A stretch of DNA of 64,000 bases, from NCBI RefSeq assembly GCF_003253565.1, contig NZ_QKUF01000001.1:825867-889866 (forward strand), written 5' to 3'. The translations under genes were made by a program, and so were the position numbers. Shown piece after piece: positions 44,074 to 52,253 of the stretch; positions within the stretch are counted from its first letter, which is position 1; each line of letters begins with the position of its first letter. The notes below the pieces were generated by a model. That model ran no database searches. It was not told the origin of the DNA and was given only the letters and a program-made list of their open reading frames with translations. Origin of the DNA: Thermosporothrix hazakensis. Lineage in GTDB: Bacteria > Chloroflexota > Ktedonobacteria > Ktedonobacterales > Ktedonobacteraceae.

Positions 44074-45504
44074 ATGCAATATTGTATTAACTGCGGCCAG
44101 CCTTTGCGACCAGGGGCCTCGTTCTGCACCAATTGTGGCTATCAGAACCCTGGTACGCCGAGCACACCGGGCTTTAGCAGCAATGACTACTCGGCACAAA
44201 CGGTAGCCAGCCCGCCGCCGGTTGCTCAGCAAGATTTTCCGGCTCCTCCTCCCCTCTCACAACCGCCTTCTTCTCAGGGCTCAGGAGCCAACCATCAGCC
44301 GCTACACGAAACCTATTCAACAATCCCTGCGCCGATTGATTCCAATCAGGCGTATCAGGAAACGGCCTCTTCCTATGCGACCGAGGCAGCATACGGGAGC
44401 TCACCCAATTACCCGAATGTTCAGGCTCCCAATCAGTTTGGCTCTGCCGCAAACTACCCGCAGCAGACTCCCAATCACCCTGGCTCTGCCGCGAACTATC
44501 CACAGCCAACACCCAGTCAATTTGGCCCTGTCGCCAGCTACCCGCACCATACCCCCGGGCAATTTGGTTCTGCCGCGAACTATCCGCCGCAACAGTTTTC
44601 CGGTTCCAGCCCCTACAACGCGCCATCGCAGGGTAGCTTTCCTACCCCCCCACAACCGCCAAAGAAGAAGAGAACCGCACTGATCGCTATTTCAGCAGCG
44701 CTTGCTCTGCTACTCATTCTCGGCGCAATTGTAACGTTTGGCGTCATTATTCCGAACCAGGTTCAGGCCGACCAGACCGCGACAGCCCAAAAAACGGTGA
44801 CAGCCCAGAATCAGGCCACGGGAACTGCAAACGCACAGGTGACAGGAACATCCGTCGCGCAAGCACATGCAACTTCGACTGCTCAAGCACAGGCGACAGC
44901 GAACGCTGTTGCCACACAAACGACACTTCAGAGTCTCTATACGCAGGCCACAGGAGGGAAGCCCGTTCTCTCGTCGCCACTGGCAGCAAACGATAGCGCG
45001 AACTGGAACGTGGGTAAAACCAATGATGGAGGCGGATGCAACTTTAGCGATGGCCAGTATCATTCGACGCTGAACAAAGAGAAATATTTCCTGACCTGCT
45101 ATGCCCAGAAAACCGACTACGCCAACTTCGCCATTGAGGTCGAGATGACGATTGTAAAAGGCGATGCAGGTGGTCTGGTTCTGCGCGGCGATGCAAAAGG
45201 CGGGAATGCCTATCTCTTCTCGTTTAAGAGCGACGGCACCTATGCAGTCCATGTCGAGAAGAACAGCAGCTTTAAAGGTTCAATCCTGACTAACCATACC
45301 GATATGATGCGCACTGGCTCCGGCGAGACAAACACAATCACTGTTATCGCTCAGGGTGACACCATGTATCTCTACATCAACAAACGTTATGTTGATAGCG
45401 TGGTCGATAGTACCTACAGCAGCGGACAGGTCGGGGTATTCTGCGACGCGGAGTCACAGCCTACAGACGTTGCGTTCAAAAACTTCAAAGTCTGGAATCT
45501 CTAA
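44074..45504 (+). CDS. Zinc-ribbon membrane protein with LamG-like extracellular domain
   Basis: A 476-residue protein. A zinc ribbon starts it (YCINCGQPLRPGASFCTNCG). A long Pro/Gln/Ser/Asn region follows, including four 14-residue repeats of the type PNQFGSAANYPQQT (residues 119-174). A single transmembrane helix lies at about 208-232 (ALIAISAALALLLILGAIV), then an Ala/Thr/Gln-rich stalk of about 60 residues, and a C-terminal concanavalin-like domain (WNVGKTNDGGGCNF...FAIEVEMTIVKGDAGGLVLRGD...YLYINKRYVDSV) like DUF1080/LamG folds that bind glycans. Topology predicted: zinc ribbon inside, sugar-binding domain outside. Start chosen for cggag 8 bases upstream. Confidence 0.82.
   Translation: MQYCINCGQPLRPGASFCTNCGYQNPGTPSTPGFSSNDYSAQTVASPPPVAQQDFPAPPPLSQPPSSQGSGANHQPLHETYSTIPAPIDSNQAYQETASSYATEAAYGSSPNYPNVQAPNQFGSAANYPQQTPNHPGSAANYPQPTPSQFGPVASYPHHTPGQFGSAANYPPQQFSGSSPYNAPSQGSFPTPPQPPKKKRTALIAISAALALLLILGAIVTFGVIIPNQVQADQTATAQKTVTAQNQATGTANAQVTGTSVAQAHATSTAQAQATANAVATQTTLQSLYTQATGGKPVLSSPLAANDSANWNVGKTNDGGGCNFSDGQYHSTLNKEKYFLTCYAQKTDYANFAIEVEMTIVKGDAGGLVLRGDAKGGNAYLFSFKSDGTYAVHVEKNSSFKGSILTNHTDMMRTGSGETNTITVIAQGDTMYLYINKRYVDSVVDSTYSSGQVGVFCDAESQPTDVAFKNFKVWNL
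44428..44595 (+). repeat. Four in-frame 42-bp repeats
   Basis: Four consecutive 42-bp units, each starting ccc and encoding 14 residues ending in YPxxx. Diverged copies point to old duplication by slippage inside the disordered region of the zinc-ribbon/LamG-like gene. Confidence 0.8.
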
Positions 45505-45511
45505 GCAGCAA

Positions 45512-45546
45512 AGAGCAGTCTCCCGGGAGGCTGCTCTTCCCCTTTT
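45512..45546 (+). terminator. Terminator before the serS unit
   Basis: Stem agagcag-t-ctcc / ggag-g-ctgctct (45512-45537) followed by TCCCCTTTT. Confidence 0.75.
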
Positions 45547-45558
45547 ACCTCATAAGGG

Positions 45559-45587
45559 TTGACAAAGCGCAAACCCAGTGTTATTCT
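45559..45587 (+). promoter_or_regulatory. serS promoter
   Basis: TTGACA (45559-45564), 17-base spacer, TATTCT (45582-45587). Transcription would start near 45594, at the head of the T-box leader. Confidence 0.8.
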
Positions 45588-45593
45588 CGATAT

Positions 45594-45852
45594 ATCAGTT
45601 CAGCACAACAAAATATCAAGCGATGAACGGGATAAGTACCTGTTGGGTGATCTCAGAGAGCTGCGGGATGGTGCAACGCAGCGATACACCTTCAGCGAAA
45701 TCCACCCGGGAGCCTGCGCGAACAGCGTTTACGGTTCGTCCCCGTTACCGGACAACAACGAGGTTCACTTACAGGTGAATAAAACAAGGTGGCACCACGA
45801 TAGAGCATATTCTGCGTCGTCGTCCTGAAAGAAAAGGACACGGCGTTTTTTT
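45594..45852 (+). promoter_or_regulatory. T-box riboswitch of serS (specifier UCC)
   Basis: Stem I starts with the conserved AGCGATGA (45619-45626); the AG-rich bulge agaga precedes the distal stem gctgcg/cgcagc with an 11-nt loop. The specifier TCC (serine) is at 45701-45703, ten bases before the end of the ggagc motif. A short stem III ttcac/gtgaa precedes the T-box aaggtggcaccacg (45786-45799); its variable base is C, which would pair with G73 of tRNA-Ser. The terminator (45815-45845, one bulge) ends in seven T. Uncharged tRNA-Ser should favour the antiterminator and raise serS expression. Confidence 0.93.
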
Positions 45853-45878
45853 ATTGTCTGAAAAGAGGAGTTTGACAG

Positions 45879-47165
45879 ATGTTAGATCTTACCTTTATCC
45901 GAAACAATCCGGATCTCGTGAAAGAGGCGGCACGACTGAAAAACAACCCGATCGATATCGACGCGCTGCTTGAGCTTGACCGGCAGGTTATCAATATGCA
46001 GCAGGAAGTTGACCAGACCCGCGCTCAGCAGAAGCAGCTCTCGAAGCAGATTCAGCAAGCTGCGAAAGAGAAGAATGTGGAGCTGCGCACTCAACTTATT
46101 GCCGAAGGGAAACAGCTCTCGGAGCGCCTGAAAGCACTGGAGCCAGAACTGACCCGCTTACAGGACGAGCGCTATCAGATGCTCCTGCTGGTCCCCAATA
46201 TTCCCGATCCAAGCGCCCCGATTGGCAAAGATGAGGATGACAATGTGCCCATTAAGTACTGGGGCGAAAAACCACAGTTCGACTTCGAGATGCGCGATCA
46301 TTATGAGCTCATGCAGCATCTTGATCTGATCGATATCGAGCGCGCGGTCAAGGTTGCCGGAACCCGCAGCTACGCCTTGCGGGGCGACGCAGCCCGCCTG
46401 GAACTTGCCCTGATTCACTTCGCTCTCGATCGTCTGGCCAAAGAAGGTTTCATGCCGCTTATCGTGCCCTCAATGGCCCGCGATTTCGCCTTTATTGGCA
46501 ATGGACAATTCCCAAAAGGACGCGATCAGGTATACGAGGTTGAGGACGAGGATCTGTTCCTTGTTGGCACTGCCGAGGTCTCGATCACCGGCATGTATAA
46601 AGATGAGATCCTCAAGGCCGAAGAGCTGCCACTGCGCTTTGTTGGCTATAGCCCCTGCTACCGTAAGGAAGCGGGAACGTACGGCAAGGATACACGCGGC
46701 GTCTTCCGTGTCCACCAGTTCAATAAGGTCGAGCAGTACATTATCTGCAAAAACGACCATGAGGAATCGGTTCGCTGGCATGAGCAGCTTCTGAGAAACG
46801 CGGAAGAGCTGGTGCAGGCGCTTGAGCTCCCCTATCGCGTGGTCAACGTCTGTACCGGAGACATGGGTGATGGCAAGGTCGGCATGTATGATCTTGAATG
46901 TTGGGTGCCGAGCGAGAACCGCTACCGAGAGACCCATTCGTGCTCATACCTGCATGACTGGCAAGCCCGTCGCGCTAATATCCGCTATCGCGACGAAGAT
47001 GGGAAGCTGAAGTTCGTTCACACACTGAATAACACTGCCATTGCCTCGCCACGCATCCTGATCCCGCTGCTGGAAAATCACCAGCAGGCGGACGGAAGCG
47101 TACGGATTCCCGAGGCACTCCGCCCGTATATGGGTGGTCAGGAGTACATTCACCCGAAACAATAA
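45879..47165 (+). CDS. serS: Seryl-tRNA synthetase
   Basis: A 428-residue class II synthetase that charges tRNA-Ser. The N-terminal coiled-coil arm, which grips the long variable arm of tRNA-Ser, spans about residues 30-105 (QVINMQQEVDQTRAQQKQLSKQIQ). Motif 2 reads FVGYSPCYRKEAGTYGKDTRGVFRVHQFNKVEQ and motif 3 GSGLAV-like NNTAIASPRILIPLLENHQ; TAEVSITGMYKDEIL is also typical. The length is standard. It is regulated by the T-box directly upstream, whose terminator ends 27 bases before the ATG; RBS gaggag is well placed. Confidence 0.97.
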   Translation: MLDLTFIRNNPDLVKEAARLKNNPIDIDALLELDRQVINMQQEVDQTRAQQKQLSKQIQQAAKEKNVELRTQLIAEGKQLSERLKALEPELTRLQDERYQMLLLVPNIPDPSAPIGKDEDDNVPIKYWGEKPQFDFEMRDHYELMQHLDLIDIERAVKVAGTRSYALRGDAARLELALIHFALDRLAKEGFMPLIVPSMARDFAFIGNGQFPKGRDQVYEVEDEDLFLVGTAEVSITGMYKDEILKAEELPLRFVGYSPCYRKEAGTYGKDTRGVFRVHQFNKVEQYIICKNDHEESVRWHEQLLRNAEELVQALELPYRVVNVCTGDMGDGKVGMYDLECWVPSENRYRETHSCSYLHDWQARRANIRYRDEDGKLKFVHTLNNTAIASPRILIPLLENHQQADGSVRIPEALRPYMGGQEYIHPKQ

Positions 47166-47174
47166 AACCCCTGT

Positions 47175-47212
47175 GCGCGTCTGCCGGGAAGCAGCAGACG
47201 CGCCTTTTCTTT
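47175..47212 (+). terminator. Terminator after serS
   Basis: Perfect 10-bp stem gcgcgtctgc (47175-47184) / gcagacgcgc (47194-47203) followed by CTTTTCTTT. Confidence 0.92.
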
Positions 47213-47238
47213 GAGTATGGAAGGAGCAAAGACCCCTT

Positions 47239-48276
47239 ATGGACCCCATCAACGTCTTTGATTACGAGAAGCTGGCCCGCGAGAAACTGGATCAGTTAGC
47301 CTGGGACTACTACAATGGCGGCAGCGACGACGAAGTGACCCTGCGCGCCAATCGTAGCGCCTTTGAGCGTATTCGCATCCGTCCGCGCATGCTCGTTGAT
47401 ACGAAGAATCTCGATATGCGTACCACCGCACTTGGCACGCCGATCAGCATGCCCGTCATTGTCGCACCTACCGCAGCCCACTCAATGGCTCATCCCGACG
47501 CTGAAATTGCCACAGTGCAGGCCACAGGCAACTGTGATACCATTTTTACCGCCAGCACCGCGGCCTCACGAAATGTGGTTGAAATTGCACAAGCCGCTAC
47601 CGGGCCAATCTGGTTTCAGTTATATACGCATCGCAACCTCGACTTCAGCCGGACGCTGGTTCAGCGGGCCGAGCAGGCAGGCTATCGCGCGATTGTGTTT
47701 ACCGTCGATATGCCACAACTTGGACATCGCGAACGTGACCTGCGCAACAACTTTGACCAGCTTCAGCAGCTTCCTACCGCAAATTTCCAGCTCTCCGAAG
47801 GCTTTCTCAATCCAACCGAACGCCATAAGATTGATACATGGGAAACGGTCGACTGGCTCAAAAGCGTGACCAGCCTGCCCATTCTGTTGAAGGGCATTCT
47901 GACCGCTGAAGATGCGCTGCTGGCCCTGGAACATCACGTCGATGGAATCATTGTTTCCAATCATGGCGGTCGTCAGCTTGATGGGGTTATGGCCGGCATT
48001 GAGGCACTGCCAGAAGTGGTTGAAGCTGTCGCAGGCCGCTGTGAGGTCTACATGGATGGTGGTATCCGACGCGGCACCGATATCCTCAAGGCGCTGGCGC
48101 TTGGCGCTCGCGCTGTACTGGTAGGTCGTCCTGTGCTGTGGGGACTAGCCGCAAACGGAGCTCAAGGTGTACGCGGCGTGCTGGAAATCTTGCGTTCTGA
48201 ACTGGCACTGGCGATGACACTGGCTGGTTGCCCGAACCTTGCCAGCATCACGCCCTCATTGGTGAAGATTCTATGA
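47239..48276 (+). CDS. FMN-dependent alpha-hydroxyacid oxidase/dehydrogenase
   Basis: A 345-residue FMN TIM-barrel enzyme of the glycolate oxidase/lactate oxidase/LldD family. Motifs: DYYNGGSDDEVTLRANRSAFERI, PVIVAPTAAHSMAHPDAE, FTASTAASRNVVEIA, WFQLYTHRN, VFTVDMPQLGHRERDLRN, and the catalytic SNHGGRQLDGV with its base His and Arg. C-terminal DGGIRRGTDILKALALGARAVLVGRPVLWG binds the FMN phosphate. Soluble oxidase-like length; substrate among short L-2-hydroxyacids is not resolvable. It ends 6 bases inside the end of a convergent phosphoesterase gene. Confidence 0.92.
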   Translation: MDPINVFDYEKLAREKLDQLAWDYYNGGSDDEVTLRANRSAFERIRIRPRMLVDTKNLDMRTTALGTPISMPVIVAPTAAHSMAHPDAEIATVQATGNCDTIFTASTAASRNVVEIAQAATGPIWFQLYTHRNLDFSRTLVQRAEQAGYRAIVFTVDMPQLGHRERDLRNNFDQLQQLPTANFQLSEGFLNPTERHKIDTWETVDWLKSVTSLPILLKGILTAEDALLALEHHVDGIIVSNHGGRQLDGVMAGIEALPEVVEAVAGRCEVYMDGGIRRGTDILKALALGARAVLVGRPVLWGLAANGAQGVRGVLEILRSELALAMTLAGCPNLASITPSLVKIL

Positions 48277-48768
48277 GGCAAGCGGAATAATTTCTCCGCG
48301 CACCGACAGCGCTTCATCATCGATATACAACATGCCGATACTACAGGTTGGCTGGCGACGACGATCTGTAGCGCTTCCAGGATTAAAGAGCAGCAGCCCA
48401 TCCTGCTCTTTATTGTAGGGTACATGGCTATGTCCGAAAACGACCACCCGGGCCCGGGGAAATTCTACTAGAGCATTACGTGCATAATATTTTGAATCAC
48501 CCAGAATATGCACAATGCCAATACGACAAAAGCCAACCTGTATCTCTCGCTTGATGGGAAGCGCCTCTACCACCTCATCATATTCGACATTCCCCTGCAC
48601 TGCGACAACAGGTGCGATCGTTTCCAACTCCGAGAGCACCGAGAGTACCGAGAGATCACCCGCATGGATAATCTGCTCTACATCAGCAAAATGCTCCCAG
48701 AGAGCCTCTGGAAGCCGCTTAAACCTGGGAAGGTGAGTATCAGAAAGAACTCCTACTTTATGGACCAT
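48271..48768 (-). CDS. YfcE/MJ0936-family metallophosphodiesterase
   Basis: A 165-residue calcineurin-like phosphoesterase of the small YfcE type. Metal-binding motifs are complete: VGVLSDTHLPRF (DxH), IIHAGDLS (GD), VAVQGNVEYD (GN), VVVFGHSHVPY (GHSH) with LLFNPGSAT after it. Such enzymes hydrolyse phosphodiesters in vitro; the physiological substrate is unknown. The ATG at 48768 has ggagg 12 bases upstream. It is divergent from another phosphoesterase gene (143 bases between starts), and its last codons overlap the end of the hydroxyacid oxidase gene. Confidence 0.92.
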   Translation of the reverse strand: MVHKVGVLSDTHLPRFKRLPEALWEHFADVEQIIHAGDLSVLSVLSELETIAPVVAVQGNVEYDEVVEALPIKREIQVGFCRIGIVHILGDSKYYARNALVEFPRARVVVFGHSHVPYNKEQDGLLLFNPGSATDRRRQPTCSIGMLYIDDEALSVRGEIIPLAS

Positions 48769-48911
48769 ACTATTTCGCTTCCTCCCTGGATGTGCTATTA
48801 CGCTAGTGGTACGTTGCCGGGCTATACTGAAGAAAGAGCCCCTTTCAATGAGTCCGAGACCGGTACCAAAAAAAACGATGAGAAAACCTACTTCCAGGAT
48901 ACATAACATTT

Positions 48912-49622
48912 ATGCGTATCGCTATTATATCCGACATTCATGGGAATCAGGTAGCGCTTGAAGCAGTGCTGCACGATCTTTCCCAACAGGCGCCAGTCGA
49001 TCATCTGGTGATTGCTGGTGATCTCTGCCTGAACGGGCCTCGACCCAAAGAGGTCCTGCAACTGATCCAGAGCCTTCAGTGTCCGGTCATCCAGGGAAAT
49101 GTGGACGTTGACACCATCACAGGAGCTCCCACGAAAAGTCCGAAGAAACGCCGCATCATCGCCTGGACACAGGAACAGATCGGGCAGGAAGGCATCGACT
49201 ACCTGTCCGCTCTGCCCTTCTCACACCTGATTACCAACCCGCATGGGAGTAACGCCTTGATTGTCCATGCAAGCCCCCGGACACAGAACGAGGCCATTTT
49301 CCCCACAGCCTCAGATGAGACGCTGGAAGAGCAACTCGGCTCGCTTAATGCCACTATTGGAGCGCTCGCCTTTGGACACCTCCATATTCCGTATGTTCGA
49401 CACTGGCGACAGCTCCTGTTAGTCGATGTCGGCAGTTGTGGTCTGCCCCGAGACGAAGATGCACGTGCTTCCTATGGCCTGTTAACATGGCAGGATGGAA
49501 GCTGGCATGCCGAGATCCGACGCGTTTCCTATGATATCGAGCAGGTAGTCAGGCAATTGCGCGAGTGTGGCATTCCTCATGCCCGCAGCCGCATCAAGAT
49601 CCTGACGACCGCGAAATATTGA
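48912..49622 (+). CDS. Metallophosphoesterase (YfcE-like, longer form)
   Basis: A 236-residue calcineurin-like phosphoesterase. It shows IAIISDIHGNQVALEAVL (DxH), LVIAGDLCLNGPRPKEV (GDxx-G), VIQGNVDVDT (GN), LIVHASP (H) and ALAFGHLHIPYVR (GHxH), ending LLVDVGSCGLPRDED. This is the DUF4854/YmdB-unrelated bacterial group annotated as metallophosphoesterase family protein; substrate unknown. It is divergent from the shorter phosphodiesterase gene. No clear SD precedes the ATG, so the start is taken from the conserved MRIAIISDIHGN beginning. Confidence 0.9.
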   Translation: MRIAIISDIHGNQVALEAVLHDLSQQAPVDHLVIAGDLCLNGPRPKEVLQLIQSLQCPVIQGNVDVDTITGAPTKSPKKRRIIAWTQEQIGQEGIDYLSALPFSHLITNPHGSNALIVHASPRTQNEAIFPTASDETLEEQLGSLNATIGALAFGHLHIPYVRHWRQLLLVDVGSCGLPRDEDARASYGLLTWQDGSWHAEIRRVSYDIEQVVRQLRECGIPHARSRIKILTTAKY

Positions 49623-49634
49623 TCTGTTGGCAGA

Positions 49635-49674
49635 CAAAAAAGAAGAAGCCCCGCCGAAGAAGCGGGACTTCTTC
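49635..49674. terminator. Terminator shared by convergent genes, strong on the minus strand
   Basis: 13-position stem gaagaagccccgc (49642-49654) / gcgggacttcttc (49662-49674) with one mismatch. The minus-strand side is followed by six T, which supports real minus-strand transcription of the small gene at 49688-49936. Confidence 0.85.
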
Positions 49675-49687
49675 CCTCAGCACCCTA

Positions 49688-49936
49688 TCACCAGGACATA
49701 CAGTTATAATGCTGCATGTTCAAATGGCAGGGACATTCGTACAATGTATCTGCAAGCAGCGGTGACTGAGAGGCTCCGGCCTTCTCCGAAAGCTCGCCAG
49801 TCGGCCCGGTTAATTGTTCCAGCGCTGGAAAATCGTCCTCACCATAGAGTTCCTCACCAAAGTAACTGACAGCGTCCCCGATGTCTACTAACTCCAATTC
49901 CTCAATAATTGCACGTAATTCGCTTGTAGAAGTCAT
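49688..49936 (-). CDS. Small acidic protein with Cys-rich tail, possible peptide precursor
   Basis: An 82-residue protein of unknown function. It begins MTSTSELRAIIEELELVDIGDAV, a strongly acidic helical leader-like stretch (SYFGEELYGEDDFPALEQL), then a Gly/Ser/Thr segment, and ends YECPCHLNMQHYNCMSW with three Cys in the last 16 residues. Acidic N-terminus plus short Cys-containing C-terminus is the layout of ribosomal peptide precursors, but no modification enzyme or transporter gene is adjacent, so this is an inference only. A gggggt lies 7 bases before the ATG. A strong minus-strand terminator directly after the stop argues that the gene is real. Confidence 0.55.
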   Translation of the reverse strand: MTSTSELRAIIEELELVDIGDAVSYFGEELYGEDDFPALEQLTGPTGELSEKAGASQSPLLADTLYECPCHLNMQHYNCMSW

Positions 49937-50509
49937 AGTAGAACCCCCAATAAAAAAACGAAGCGGTCAAATCAGTCCTCCTCCACCTTGCCCCTCGGCC
50001 CCAGACCTTGCCTGGACGCCCTGTACAGGATCACTGATCCCCTTTTTCAAAGCGGGTCCGCGTACTGCGCTCAGCCTCCCTTGCAAGACGCCTCACGCAA
50101 TCTGAGTAAGTGTTAGCAGGACAAAAACAAAAGCATAATGAAAACATAGCTCTATCAGTAGAAACGCCTCACCGGGGCAAGTCGAGCCAGAAAAAGCTTT
50201 CAATAGGCCAAAAAGGCCAGTCCTTGTGGATGAGTCTATGATGATAACAGGTAGCGCTGCAACCCCTTCAACCGAAAACTCGACCGCATAGCCCTTGCCT
50301 GCTCAAACGTGATATACTGACATGGACAAAAAAGGCTTCCAGCGAGGCGGAGCGTTCAAGCTGCTCTCTCTTACGCTTGAGGAGTACCCGGCAGACAAGT
50401 GTACAAGCAGGTCAAACACGCTCCCGTTTACGACTGGCTGACACGAGGAAAGCAATCGAAGCTGTCAGCACACATGCAAATAGATTATTCACTTGCAGGA
50501 GTTTTCTTT
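49937..50509. other. Intergenic region before lpdA
   Basis: About 570 bases. Small palindromes are present (ctgtacag near 50019, ggatca-c-tgatcc near 50026) upstream of the minus-strand small gene. A TATACT at about 50313 may be the lpdA -10. No credible ORF. Confidence 0.4.
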
Positions 50510-51934
50510 ATGGCAAGCAAAAACTATGATGTAGCAGTGATTGGTGCAGGACCAGGCGGCTACGTCGCCGCTATCCGTGCCGCACAACTTGGTGCCAGTG
50601 TCGCGATCGTGGAAAAACAATATCTGGGCGGAACCTGCCTCAATGTCGGTTGTATCCCTTCAAAAGCCATGCTCCACATCGCAGAAGTACTGCACAACAT
50701 GGAGTCACTGGATGATCTGGGTATTAGCCTTCCCGAGCAACCTACCCTCGATATGCGCAAGGCGGTTGCCTATAAAGATAAAGTGGTAAAGCGCATGACC
50801 AGCGGCGTCGGCCAACTGATGAAAGCAAATAAAATCGATGTCTTTGAAGGCAAGGCAAGCGTTGACGCCTCCCGCTCTATCAGCATCGAAAAGAATGATG
50901 GCTCTCAGGAAACCATCAGCGCGGACAAGATCATTCTGGCAAATGGCTCCGTCCCCTTGATGCCGCCTATGCCGGGTATCGACGGGCGCAATGTGATCAA
51001 CAGCGATACCTGCTGGAATCTGCCCGCTGTTCCAAAGAGCCTGATCTGTGTCGGCGGTGGCGTAATCGGCGTCGAGCTGGCCTGCATGTTTAACGCGATC
51101 GGCACAAAAGTGACCATTCTGGAAATGCTACCGAATATCCTGGCTCCCGTCGATGACGAGGTACGCAAGCTGCTGGTCCGTATCCTGAACAAGCGTGGAA
51201 TCGAGATTGTGACCGGCGCAAAGGTTGAGGCAATCGAGGATGATGGCGACCAGAAGAAGGTTATTACCACCACCGACAAGGGTGAACAGTCCTTCAATAG
51301 CGAGTACGTACTGATGGCTGTCAGTCGCCGTGCCAATACCACCGGCCTTGAGCAACTGATTGAACAGGGCCTTGATATGGATCGTGGCCGCGTTCGTGTC
51401 AACGAGAAGATGGAAACCAACCTCCCCGGCATTTATGCGATTGGTGACCTGACGAAAGGTGCCGGTCTCGCTCACGTAGCCTCAACCGAGGGTGAGGTTG
51501 CCGCTGAGAACGCGATGGGCCATCAGACAACAATGGAATACGATGTTGTCCCCAATCCTATCTTCACATTCCCGGAAATTGCCTTCGTCGGCCTGACCGA
51601 GGCACAGGCCAAAGAGAAATACGACGAGGTTCATGTGGAGCGCTTCCCCTGGGCAGCAATTGGGAAAGCAGTCGCTATCGGCGAGATGGATGGCTTCACC
51701 AAGATTATCACAGGCAAGTATGGTGAGATTCTGGGTGCCCATATTATCGGCCCCGATGCCACAAACCTGATCAGCGAGTTCTCGATTGCTATGCGCGGCG
51801 AACTGACAGTTGATGAGATCATCGACACGATTCACCCGCACCCAACCCTGAGCGAGGGCATTCACGAAGCCGCTCTTGCGGTCGAAGGTCGCCCCCTTCA
51901 TATTGGGCCCAAACGCCAGCCCGTTCGCGCTTAA
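50510..51934 (+). CDS. lpdA: Dihydrolipoyl dehydrogenase (E3)
   Basis: A 474-residue FAD disulfide oxidoreductase that re-oxidises dihydrolipoamide in 2-oxoacid dehydrogenase and glycine cleavage complexes. It has the FAD motif VIGAGPGGYVAAIRAAQLGA, the redox disulfide GGTCLNVGCIPSK, the NAD motif CVGGGVIGVELACMFNAIGTKVTILE, the second FAD motif GIYAIGDLTKGAGLAHVASTEG, and the C-terminal HPHPTLSEGIHEA with catalytic His and Glu. Full length. The ATG at 50510 has aggag at 8 bases; the longer open frame (from 50399) lacks an RBS. It is monocistronic, apart from the E2 gene at the window start. Confidence 0.96.
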   Translation: MASKNYDVAVIGAGPGGYVAAIRAAQLGASVAIVEKQYLGGTCLNVGCIPSKAMLHIAEVLHNMESLDDLGISLPEQPTLDMRKAVAYKDKVVKRMTSGVGQLMKANKIDVFEGKASVDASRSISIEKNDGSQETISADKIILANGSVPLMPPMPGIDGRNVINSDTCWNLPAVPKSLICVGGGVIGVELACMFNAIGTKVTILEMLPNILAPVDDEVRKLLVRILNKRGIEIVTGAKVEAIEDDGDQKKVITTTDKGEQSFNSEYVLMAVSRRANTTGLEQLIEQGLDMDRGRVRVNEKMETNLPGIYAIGDLTKGAGLAHVASTEGEVAAENAMGHQTTMEYDVVPNPIFTFPEIAFVGLTEAQAKEKYDEVHVERFPWAAIGKAVAIGEMDGFTKIITGKYGEILGAHIIGPDATNLISEFSIAMRGELTVDEIIDTIHPHPTLSEGIHEAALAVEGRPLHIGPKRQPVRA

Positions 51935-51968
51935 AAACGCATCGAGCATATCTGAATATCAATCCCCT

Positions 51969-52006
51969 GGGTCGTTCCGTCAGTATGGGACGGCCCTTCT
52001 TCTTTT
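51969..52006 (+). terminator. Terminator after lpdA
   Basis: 10-bp stem gggtcgttcc (51969-51978) / gggacggccc (51987-51996) with G-U pairs, then TTCTTCTTTT. Confidence 0.8.
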
Positions 52007-52253
52007 GAAACGCCTGGTCCCCCCTTTTTTCCTAGCAGAGCTTCTTCCCGCTACAGAAGCCCACCCACTACGTCTCTATATCCAGAAGCTGTAAACACTA
52101 GAGAGGTAAGCCACTTATCAGTATACCGTAGCAGTATGCTAAAAGTATACCCATTCTCTTTTGCATTCAGGCTATCAATGCACCTGCTTTTTTTCCAAAT
52201 ATCGACGTGCTTTTCAATCACGTGCAAGTCAGCAAACCAGAAAGAGCACTTCC

